The notes under the pieces: model-generated
The model's input: the letters and a program-made list of their open reading frames with translations, nothing else
Database searches by the model: none
What the model was told of the DNA's origin: nothing
Part shown: positions 1 through 6,588 of the stretch, one piece after another
Numbering within the stretch: the first letter of the stretch is position 1
Layout of the letters: each line of letters opens with the position of its first letter
Origin: an uncultured Bacteroides sp.
Lineage (GTDB): Bacteria; Bacteroidota; Bacteroidia; Bacteroidales; Bacteroidaceae
Direction of reading: 5' to 3'
NCBI GenBank assembly: GCA_959606905.1
Contig: CAUHML010000145.1
Location: forward strand, 1 to 8,275
Length of the DNA: 8,275 nt
Program-made: the position numbers and the translations under genes

Positions 1-86
1 CATTATCAGAACTTTTAGGAATTTCCGATAAAATTATTCAATTGTTTAGCAATCATTTGTTTTGAGTCTTAATCAGTTCTGATTAT
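1..86 (+). repeat. Left end of the element: outer and inner inverted cores
   Basis: The outer core CATTATCAGAACTTT is at 1-15. The inner core AGTTCTGATTAT at 75-86 is the inverted form of the same motif (shared core ATCAGAACT). The inner copy lies in a near-perfect palindrome, TAATCAG-TT-CTGATTA, at 70-85. The arrangement is mirrored at 8186-8271 with identical spacing, while the roughly 60 bases between the cores differ completely between the ends. Paired inverted core sites suit tyrosine recombinase binding. Which base is cleaved cannot be read from the sequence. Confidence 0.82.
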
Positions 87-91
87 ATTCC
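61..91 (+). promoter_or_regulatory. Candidate promoter of the recombinase operon, overlapping the inner core
   Basis: TTTG at 61-64 and TATATTCC at 84-91 are separated by 19 bases. They resemble the Bacteroidetes -33 TTTG / -7 TAnnTTTG promoter; the -7 box is only a partial match. The inner terminal core and its palindrome (70-86) lie between and partly over the boxes. If this is the promoter, recombinase bound at the end could repress its own operon. This is inference from overlap. Confidence 0.35.
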
Positions 92-130
92 GTCTATAAT
101 TGTAGAATAACATTCAAACAAGATACGATT

Positions 131-1342
131 ATGGACATATTTAATCTGAATGAAAAAGTCAAAGGGCTTGTTTCTTATTTACAAGACACAGGTTATTCAG
201 CCATGTACATAGACTATGTGAAGAAAATGGCTGAGTGGTTATCGGGCAATTCCGAACATTACAAATGGAAGAGTCTCGCCGATGTTGAACCGACACTAAA
301 AGAATTGTGGTCCAACAAGTATACTTGCAGAAACAAGGTACGCCTGTTACGTGTAATCTGCCAATATATCGAGAATGGATTATTACCCGACGGATGCAAA
401 CACTACATCAAACCTCACCACTACGAATTGCTTGGCGAAGAATACAGGAATGTAACGGACATGGCTTTCAACGTGGTAGGCAGGCGTTGCAAATTTTCAA
501 CAAACGTGAAGTATGCGCTATCTTCGTTCTTCTTCCGGTTACAGGAAATGGGTGTGTATTCATTCGAATCAATAACAGAGGATGCGGTGTTGGAAGTGTT
601 TTCCAAAGACGAAAAACAGAAGATGGGCCATTCGCTCAAATATTCGGTGGAGTATGGGCTGAAAGCCTGTTTGCCTTACTATGGCAAATCCGTTGAACGT
701 ATAATCGCATATCTGCCGGCCATACCCAACATGCGTAAGAACATTCAATACCTTACAGAGCAAGAACTGACGGCCATCAGGCATACCTTGGAGCACGACG
801 GCACAATATCCCTGCAGGACAAAGCCATCATAACCTTGGCCATGTACACGGGATTGCGTGGGTGTGACATCTCAGCTCTCACGCTTGAGAACTTCGATTG
901 GGAACACGACCTTATAAAAATCACACAGGCAAAAACGGGACAGCCCCTTACATTGCCGCTTCGCGCCGTAGTCGGGAATGCTGTCTTTGATTACCTGCTC
1001 AAAGAGCGTCCCCAATGCCCGGAACCATATGTTTTTCTCACAGTACACGTGCCACACAGAAGACTCCACACAAGCAATCTTGATGCCATATGCTCAAAAG
1101 TCATGTGCAAAGCAGGAATAAGGCAAGGTGAAAATGAAAGAAAGAGCATGCACCTGTTTCGCCACCATGTAGCGACATCCCTGTTGCAGGGCGGTGTGCA
1201 ACAGCCTGTTATAAGTGCCACCCTTGGCCATTCGTCCCCAAGCTCTCTCGACCGCTATCTCAGTGCGGAATTCAAACACCTGAAAGAGTGTTCGCTAAGC
1301 ATCGAGGGATTCCCGGTTGGAAAGGAGGTGTTTGGCAGATGA
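131..1342 (+). CDS. Tyrosine recombinase, first of the RIT trio (RitA-like)
   Basis: A 403-aa DNA strand-exchange enzyme of the phage-integrase family. It would cut and rejoin DNA at the element ends through a covalent phosphotyrosine intermediate. The N-terminal part (about 1-200) is the divergent core-binding region. The C-terminal catalytic domain shows the full set of active-site residues: R243 in GLRGCDIS, K268 in the beta-hairpin, H341 and R344 in HLFRH, H367 in LGH, and the nucleophile Y376. The ATG at 131 is the first start after the terminal repeat and leader. The stop overlaps the next gene's start (ATGA at 1339-1342), so translation is probably coupled. Position, length and order fit the first gene of a RIT trio. 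I am sure of the family and fairly sure of the RIT assignment. Confidence 0.9.
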   Translation: MDIFNLNEKVKGLVSYLQDTGYSAMYIDYVKKMAEWLSGNSEHYKWKSLADVEPTLKELWSNKYTCRNKVRLLRVICQYIENGLLPDGCKHYIKPHHYELLGEEYRNVTDMAFNVVGRRCKFSTNVKYALSSFFFRLQEMGVYSFESITEDAVLEVFSKDEKQKMGHSLKYSVEYGLKACLPYYGKSVERIIAYLPAIPNMRKNIQYLTEQELTAIRHTLEHDGTISLQDKAIITLAMYTGLRGCDISALTLENFDWEHDLIKITQAKTGQPLTLPLRAVVGNAVFDYLLKERPQCPEPYVFLTVHVPHRRLHTSNLDAICSKVMCKAGIRQGENERKSMHLFRHHVATSLLQGGVQQPVISATLGHSSPSSLDRYLSAEFKHLKECSLSIEGFPVGKEVFGR

Positions 1343-2286
1343 AAACGACTTCATTCCTTTCCAACGCGATAGAAGGATACGTAAAATACCGCAAGGCTTC
1401 CGGGCGTGACAGCCACAGCTATATCAAGAACGTAATACTATTTGACCATTTTTGCGCGAGGGAATATCCCGGACAGATCGAACTATCCCAAGAAATCGTG
1501 GACAGATGGTGCAGGCAACGTCCATCTGAATGCACAAACTCTTGCGTGTCACGTGTATATCCTATTCTGGACTTCATCAAATACATGAACAAACGTGGAA
1601 TGACAAAAATAGCCCTGCCAAAAGTGCCAAGGTCTGTGCCAAGAACTTATACGCCGCACCCTTTCACATATGATGAATTGAAACGCTTCTTCAATGCTTG
1701 CGACAACACAAAGCCAAGACGTGGCCGTCTCGCCACAATCCAACGCATGACACTGCCAGTATTCTTTCGCTTATTGTACAGTTCTGGGATGAGGACAACC
1801 GAAGCCATCCTGCTGGAACGTGATGATGTAAACCTTGAAAATGGCGTAATTTCCATCAAGCGAAGTAAAGGGCATGACCAACATTATGTCGTTCTCCATG
1901 ATACAATGTTGGCTCTAATGCGTACTTACGACGAGAATATATCTAGGTTAGTCCCGCACCGCAAAGTGTTCTTTCCGACACCGGATGACAAGTCTCACCC
2001 TTCTGTTTGGGTTACGTATCATTTTCGGGTGTTGTGGCAAAGTTGCAATTCATCCTACGCTATCCCATATGAGCTAAGACACAACTATGCCATAGAAAAC
2101 ATAAACAGCTGGACACACCAAGGATTTACCATCCATGACAAGTTGTTGGCTTTAAGCAAGAGCATGGGACACCGGCAAATAGAGAGCACGCTGGCTTATT
2201 ATTCCTTGACCCCAGCGATTTCTGATATAATGGAATATACAGAGAATCAATTATTAAAATTAAAGACAGATGAAAAAGAAGATTAA
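1339..2286 (+). CDS. Tyrosine recombinase, second of the RIT trio (RitB-like)
   Basis: A 315-aa phage-integrase-family recombinase. I place the start at the ATG at 1339, not the in-frame ATG at 1288, because a purine-rich ribosome site (AAAGGAGGTG, 1320-1329) lies just before it and it overlaps the previous stop as ATGA. An N-terminal SAM-like core-binding region covers about 1-95. In the catalytic domain I see R152 in SGMRTTEA, K177 in RSKGHD, R248 in YELRH, H278 in MGHRQ and the nucleophile Y287. The first His of the usual HxxR box is Tyr here (Y245), a natural variation for the family but unlike both neighbours. It overlaps the third recombinase by 17 bases. It probably acts with the other two as a mixed complex, as inferred for RIT elements. 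Confidence 0.9.
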   Translation: MKTTSFLSNAIEGYVKYRKASGRDSHSYIKNVILFDHFCAREYPGQIELSQEIVDRWCRQRPSECTNSCVSRVYPILDFIKYMNKRGMTKIALPKVPRSVPRTYTPHPFTYDELKRFFNACDNTKPRRGRLATIQRMTLPVFFRLLYSSGMRTTEAILLERDDVNLENGVISIKRSKGHDQHYVVLHDTMLALMRTYDENISRLVPHRKVFFPTPDDKSHPSVWVTYHFRVLWQSCNSSYAIPYELRHNYAIENINSWTHQGFTIHDKLLALSKSMGHRQIESTLAYYSLTPAISDIMEYTENQLLKLKTDEKED

Positions 2287-3325
2287 TCCGCAAGCAATGC
2301 AGATAGCTGATTATCTGCATGACTGGCTCGAACACTATGTCCCTTCAATCAAGGCATGCAGTCCTCACACAAAGAGAAATTATAAGATCTCCGTGAAACT
2401 CTATGTAGAATTCCTCAGAGTAATAAAAGGCACTACACCAGAAACATTAAGCGCAGAATGTTTCTGTATGGAATATATAATGGAGTGGATTATTTGGTTA
2501 AAGGAAAATAGGGGTTGCAGTCCAGCAACATGTAATGTAAGATTGTCAGCCTTGCGTGTTTTTCTGAAATATTTGTCGTTTAGAGATATATCCTATATGT
2601 CTGTTTTCTTACAAGCGGAAAATGTTCCAAATGAGAAAAACTCTAAAAGAAAGGTCATCGGGCTCAGTAAACAGGCTGTTGATGTATTGTTGTCCATGCC
2701 TAATCAAGGGAGTACTATAGGCTTTCGTGATTACACTCTGATGCTTCTCTTATATTCCACCGCTGTGCGCATCAACGAGCTTCTGACTCTGAAAATTAGC
2801 AATATTGTTATAGACTGTGTAAAACCTCACATAATAGTCATTGGCAAAGGAAGAAAGAAACGTCCGATTCCTCTTTTGGCCAAGCCAGCACAATGCTTGA
2901 AAAGGTATCTTATCAAATACCATCCGAAACAGAATGATGCAAATGCATTACTTTTCTGTTCTAAGAGCAAAGGCATATATGTCCCGATGTCCGCTGAAAA
3001 CGTGAACAAGATGCTGAAAAAATATGCCACAATGGCTCATGAAAGGTGCCAAGATGTTCCTATGGATTTACATGCCCATCAATTTAGGCATGCCAAAGCT
3101 TCACACTGGCTTGAAAACGGGATGAACATAGCCCAAATCTCATACTTACTTGGGCATGAAAGTATTCAAACCACAATGGTATATCTTGATATAACCACAA
3201 AACAAGAAGAAAAAGCTTTGGAAACCCTTGAAGGCGAAAATCAAAAGAAAATGAGAAAAAAGTGGAAGACAGAGGAAGGAAAAGCAAATCTTGAAATACT
3301 TTTAGGACTTACAAAAACAAATTGA
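2270..3325 (+). CDS. Tyrosine recombinase, third of the RIT trio (RitC-like)
   Basis: A 351-aa XerC/D-like recombinase. The N-terminal SAM-like domain (about 12-105) includes the typical run of alternating helices, followed by the catalytic domain. Catalytic residues are R167 in TAVRINELL, K193 in IGKGRKKR, H270 and R273 in HQFRH, H296 in LLGHES and the nucleophile Y305. A charged, lysine- and glutamate-rich tail (about 311-340) follows the active site and may mediate contacts with partner recombinases. The ATG at 2270 starts inside the end of the second gene, so the three genes form one overlapping operon. Base composition looks more AT-rich than the first two genes. A hairpin at 3400-3433 closes the module. 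The family call is certain; specific roles of the three enzymes are not readable from sequence. Confidence 0.9.
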   Translation: MKKKINPQAMQIADYLHDWLEHYVPSIKACSPHTKRNYKISVKLYVEFLRVIKGTTPETLSAECFCMEYIMEWIIWLKENRGCSPATCNVRLSALRVFLKYLSFRDISYMSVFLQAENVPNEKNSKRKVIGLSKQAVDVLLSMPNQGSTIGFRDYTLMLLLYSTAVRINELLTLKISNIVIDCVKPHIIVIGKGRKKRPIPLLAKPAQCLKRYLIKYHPKQNDANALLFCSKSKGIYVPMSAENVNKMLKKYATMAHERCQDVPMDLHAHQFRHAKASHWLENGMNIAQISYLLGHESIQTTMVYLDITTKQEEKALETLEGENQKKMRKKWKTEEGKANLEILLGLTKTN

Positions 3326-3399
3326 GTAGGAGAAATTTTACTTCTTCGTTTTCCTCTTACCCGATTAAGATATACAAGTACTGTTTGGTATATTATATA

Positions 3400-3433
3400 A
3401 ACTTCCAGCAAGGTATTATACCTGCTGGAAGTT
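3400..3433. terminator. Hairpin between convergent modules, probable bidirectional terminator
   Basis: An 11-bp perfect stem (AACTTCCAGCA at 3400-3410 with its complement at 3423-3433) is extended by GGTA/TACC after one bulged A, leaving a three-base loop. It lies 74 bases after the recombinase operon and 3 bases after the stop of the last cargo gene on the other strand. The bases beyond either side are AT-rich but without a long T run, so this is a plausible rather than textbook intrinsic terminator. Confidence 0.65.
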
Positions 3434-3436
3434 ATG

Positions 3437-3958
3437 TTACAGTTCCCAATTAAGAACAGAGTCTAAAGGATGCTGAGATTGATATGCGGCAAATAATTTC
3501 CTCTCATTTATAAGCGTTGATTCATCTCGTTTTAACACATTAGAAATAAAGTTATTCAACGATTTTGTACCTCTTAGAATTGGAACGATTTGAAGATACT
3601 CGGGTAAGACTGATTGTGATATTTCTTTTAATGTTAACCCTACAACAGTTGTTCTATCATATCCATATCCAACTTCCCAAGGGATCCATTTTGAATCCAA
3701 TGCATTTTGGGATAAAAGACATAACATGTGCGTGCTGTTTCTGATACCTGTTTTAATTGCACTTACAACCGAGTAAGGTCTCGTTCTGTCTATTTTTGTA
3801 TCATATTCATCAAAATAGACATCAATACCAGAAGTAATAAAATAGTCTGCTATTTTTTTAGCAGTGTCCGCATCTCTTTTTTGGTGACTTATGAATATAC
3901 ATAAACCACTTCTTTGTGCAATGGAATTTTCGGTTAAATAAAATCTATTTAATGCCAT
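3437..3958 (-). CDS. Small TIR-domain protein, probable second signalling TIR of a Thoeris-like system
   Basis: A 173-aa protein that is nearly all TIR domain. Seen: the first strand and FISH box at 20-25, a DVYFDEYD segment at 46-53 matching the second strand and BB-loop region, and SQNALDSKWIPWE with the likely catalytic glutamate E95 after W91. The family hydrolyses NAD+ or converts it to cyclic or linked ADP-ribose signals. There is no membrane segment or signal peptide, so it should be cytoplasmic. It is the last gene of the cargo operon, starting 15 bases after the ThsB-like gene. Thoeris loci often carry several TIR proteins, so infection sensing or signal synthesis is the favoured role. 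It could also be an accessory NADase. Confidence 0.8.
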   Translation of the reverse strand: MALNRFYLTENSIAQRSGLCIFISHQKRDADTAKKIADYFITSGIDVYFDEYDTKIDRTRPYSVVSAIKTGIRNSTHMLCLLSQNALDSKWIPWEVGYGYDRTTVVGLTLKEISQSVLPEYLQIVPILRGTKSLNNFISNVLKRDESTLINERKLFAAYQSQHPLDSVLNWEL

Positions 3959-3973
3959 AATCTATTATTCTAC

Positions 3974-4570
3974 TTATCCATTTTTTTTACGCATTGGCCT
4001 TGATAAATCATAAGTGCAAGTGGCACGACTATTATATGCATTATCAATCATCTGTCTCAAAATATCTGGTGTTAACTTATCCCAATTGATTACAGATATA
4101 AAGGCATTGGGTTCGAGCAAATTATCAATGATGCGTTCCGGTAAGTATGGATAACGCCTATGATACTCTTCTCGGCTATCAATAGACATCCATTGTGTCG
4201 TCTCTGGGTAGAACGTTTTCTCACTACTATGAGCGCATGTATAATATTCGCTTTTAACAGATGGTAGTAATATCACAATAATGCCGGACTTCTTATTCAC
4301 CGTACCATCGTACATACTTGAATATAACTCCCAATCAATATGCTTGCGATTTTTTGTTTCAGTTCCTACAAGTAAAATGGTTACGGTTGTATCCTTCAAA
4401 TGCTCGTCGCGTATATATTCGCGTATCTTTTGGTCGTCCCAATCTTCTGGAATCTCGCCCATGTCAACAGAGCCATCAATGAATACTTTATTTTTTTCAG
4501 CCCAACTAACCAAACCTTCTTTATATTTCTGGTCATTGGCATGATGAAAACTTACAAATACTTTATGCAT
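3974..4570 (-). CDS. ThsB-like TIR protein (DUF1863 / MTH538-type)
   Basis: A 198-aa cytoplasmic TIR-like protein. The pattern KVFVSFHHAND at 3-13, TVTILLVGTETKNRKHIDWE at 62-81 and the following helix match the ThsB branch of TIR proteins, in which SFH-x(n)-D near the N-terminus and a G-T/S-x-T-x-NR motif before the catalytic glutamate (here E81) are typical. In Thoeris, ThsB senses phage infection and turns NAD+ into an ADP-ribose-derived signal for the effector. It starts 8 bases after the effector gene and lies 15 bases before the next TIR gene, so the three are one operon. An uninterrupted run of eight A (coding strand, 3988-3981) lies in the last codons and could allow slippage at the C-terminus only. 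Thoeris-like function is inferred from family and context. Confidence 0.82.
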   Translation of the reverse strand: MHKVFVSFHHANDQKYKEGLVSWAEKNKVFIDGSVDMGEIPEDWDDQKIREYIRDEHLKDTTVTILLVGTETKNRKHIDWELYSSMYDGTVNKKSGIIVILLPSVKSEYYTCAHSSEKTFYPETTQWMSIDSREEYHRRYPYLPERIIDNLLEPNAFISVINWDKLTPDILRQMIDNAYNSRATCTYDLSRPMRKKNG

Positions 4571-4578
4571 AATTTATA

Positions 4579-5580
4579 TTAATAGTTAAAAGCTTTATTA
4601 ATACCCTTGAGAATCAATGATATTATCTCGGGAATATTAATAGAGTTGAATAAAATTTCATTTTCATCTTTATCAAGTCCATTTCTAAGAACCTGATAAT
4701 CCTTATTTTCGAATTTCTTTAGTTCATCGTAATTTATCGTTGGCAGACAACTCATTTGGCAATATTCAATTAAATTTTTATAATCCTCATTGGTTTTTGC
4801 TTCTTCAAATAGTTTTTCTGCCGTAGTTTCACCTTTCATTAGTTTCACTATTTGTGCAGAAGCTCCACCAAATCCTCCTAATAAATAAATTGGATGTTTT
4901 TTCTGTATAGCACAAATCGCCTCTTCAAATATTCCGGCCATACGCCCCTTAAAATTGACAATTTTGCCACCCAAAACGATACGTGCATTAACATTCTCTT
5001 CCATTTCTTTACGCATAATAGATAAAGAATTTGCCCAAAGAAACATTTTGCTTGGCGTAGTTGGCTCAAAGAACTTCCCCTTATCCTCCTCACCTACACC
5101 TTTGGGTATTTCTGTTTTTACTATTTCCACACGGTCGTATTTAAATTCAGCGATGTCAGATTTTGAGAGCCTATTAAATATAGGCCAAGCAAAATAATTT
5201 GTGAAATAGATTGTACTTGGATCAGACTTTTCTTTTATGCCATACTGACATGAAAGATCGCATAAAAGTTTTGTGAAACCACCAATTCTAAGATCACCTC
5301 CATACACCAATTTAGCTCCAGTAACAAGCAGATGACGAGCTATTTCAACAGATAAATCATCAAACATGGCTTTGCCGATTCCTTTAGTTAAAGCCTCCGG
5401 AGTTTCCGAAATAGAAATTGCGATTTTCTTATCCTGTATCTTATTCATATTTGAATATAACTGACTCGGAGTAACAAAACTTGTAATCTTACCATTTTTA
5501 TTCAAAACCTCCAACTCTTCACGACCTAACGGTGGTTCAGGATAGAGTATTGATTTTATATTATCTTCAATATTAATTAA
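4579..5580 (-). pseudogene. 3' piece of the effector: isolated SLOG/STALD domain
   Basis: This 333-codon remnant is the C-terminal half of the split gene, in frame with the 5' piece across the target site. It keeps the whole SLOG domain (motifs YGGD, LGGK, GRMAGIFEE and LLGGFGG). Possible restart codons are a TTG at 5514 and an ATG at 5448, the latter just before the first SLOG strand (KKIAISIS), so a free SLOG protein of about 289 aa is conceivable. Transcription would have to pass through or start in the IS, and I see no convincing promoter pointing this way. The stop is 8 bases from the ThsB-like start, so expression of the two downstream genes may also be reduced by polarity. Confidence 0.75.
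5573..5580. repeat. Target-site duplication, left copy (TTAATTAA)
   Basis: It is identical to 6605-6612. In the effector frame it encodes the junction Leu-Ile-Asn (residues 323-325). Removing one copy together with the IS restores the reading frame exactly. Confidence 0.85.
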
Positions 5581-5597
5581 CGTGAGTTCGATGAATT
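5581..5597 (+). repeat. Left terminal inverted repeat of the IS
   Basis: CGTGAGTTCGATGAATT pairs with the complement of 6588-6604, with one mismatch at the twelfth base. Confidence 0.85.
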
Positions 5598-5612
5598 ATA
5601 ACTATTTGTAAA

Positions 5613-5644
5613 TTTGGTGATTAGCGAAAATTATTGTAACTTTA
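5613..5644 (+). promoter_or_regulatory. Probable transposase promoter
   Basis: TTTG at 5613-5616 and TAACTTTA at 5637-5644 are 20 bases apart. They fit the Bacteroidetes -33 TTTG / -7 TAnnTTTG consensus with one mismatch. The start codon at 5683 follows about 38 bases later. Confidence 0.55.
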
Positions 5645-5682
5645 TAGTGTTCAATTACAAAGTATTACAAACAATAATCGCT

Positions 5683-6588
5683 ATGATCACCGAGGACAAA
5701 GTTACAGAATTATTTTGTATGGCGGACGACTTCTGCAAGTTTTTTGATGCAATGATGGAAAAATATACGCTGAAATCCGACACCAAGCGGCGTTATCACC
5801 GCGATTCGACTATGTCAAAAGCAGAAATCATGTTGATTATGATATTATTCCATGACTCCGGCTACCGTTGTCTGAAACATTTCTATCTGGAAAAAGTATG
5901 CAGACATCTGCGCCACCTCTTCCCAAAGATTGTTTCATACAACCGTTTTGTGGAGCTTGAAAAGGAAGTGGCTGTACCATTGGCTCTTTTCATTAAGAAA
6001 GTGTTGCTTGGAAAATGCACAGGCATAAGTTTCGTGGACAGCACCCCGTTGAGGGTATGCAGGAATCAAAGGATACATATCCACAAGGTATTCAAGGGTA
6101 TAGCCCAAAGGGGCAAGTGTTCCATGGGATGGTTTTTCGGTTTCAAACTGCATTTGATATGTAACGAGAAAGGCGAGCTGCTGAACTTCATGATAACTCC
6201 GGGTGATGTCGATGACAGGAAACCGTTGGAGTATAAGGCGTTTGTCGAATTCATCTACGGAAAGTTGGTTGCAGACAAGGGCTATATCGGCAAGAACCTC
6301 TTCCGACGCATGTTTGTTGACGGTATACAGCTTATTACCAAACTCAAAAGTAACATGAAGGGGGCTTTGATGAGTGTGTCGGACAAATTGCTGCTTAGGA
6401 AACGGGCTATTATAGAGACGGTAAACGACGAATTGAAAAACATTGCGCAAGTGGAGCATTCAAGACACAGAAGCTTTGACAATTTCATCGTAAACATACT
6501 GGGGGCGATTGCGGCGTACTGCATGTTTCCCAAAAAGCCGTGTATCAATGTACAACGTACATTTGACACACAGCTTGCTTTGTTTTGA
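5683..6588 (+). CDS. IS982-family transposase
   Basis: A 301-aa DDE transposase that cuts and joins the IS ends. I chose the ATG at 5683 because MITEDKVTELF is the usual beginning in Bacteroidetes IS982 proteins, and the longer frame begins only with a TTG inside the promoter region. Catalytic residues are D119 in SFVDSTPL, D198 in VADKGYIG and E245 in AIIETVNDELKN. The regions MGWFFGFKLHL (148-158) and HSRHRS (259-264) are also typical of the family. Length is full and there is no frameshift. It runs opposite to the effector gene it interrupts, and I see no hairpin terminator after its stop, so its transcript may continue into the effector as antisense RNA. Confidence 0.92.
   Translation: MITEDKVTELFCMADDFCKFFDAMMEKYTLKSDTKRRYHRDSTMSKAEIMLIMILFHDSGYRCLKHFYLEKVCRHLRHLFPKIVSYNRFVELEKEVAVPLALFIKKVLLGKCTGISFVDSTPLRVCRNQRIHIHKVFKGIAQRGKCSMGWFFGFKLHLICNEKGELLNFMITPGDVDDRKPLEYKAFVEFIYGKLVADKGYIGKNLFRRMFVDGIQLITKLKSNMKGALMSVSDKLLLRKRAIIETVNDELKNIAQVEHSRHRSFDNFIVNILGAIAAYCMFPKKPCINVQRTFDTQLALF

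Noticed and set aside
307..696. 129-codon + strand frame inside the first recombinase
   Set aside because: It is out of frame with a conserved gene and has no domain pattern.
1288..1338. Longer start for the second recombinase at the ATG at 1288
   Set aside because: The ATG at 1339 has a strong ribosome site directly before it and overlaps the preceding stop as ATGA; the extra 17 residues are read over the conserved end of the first recombinase.
131..3325. Phage integrase or integron, or Tn554-like transposition genes
   Set aside because: Three full tyrosine recombinases in overlapping order with mirrored ends fit a RIT element better; no attC-like cassettes or phage genes are present, and the third gene is a complete recombinase, unlike the small TnpC of Tn554.
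4579..5514. The SLOG protein as an independent gene starting at TTG 5514
   Set aside because: The frame is open upstream to the target duplication and joins the TIR piece in frame once the IS is removed, so it is the 3' half of one gene.
5614..5682. Longer transposase beginning at a TTG at 5614
   Set aside because: The added residues lie inside the probable promoter and are not family-like; MITEDKVTEL at 5683 is the expected beginning.
5935..6459. 174-codon open frame on the - strand within the IS
   Set aside because: It is a shadow of the transposase gene; the sense frame has a full DDE set and the antisense product has no recognisable motif.
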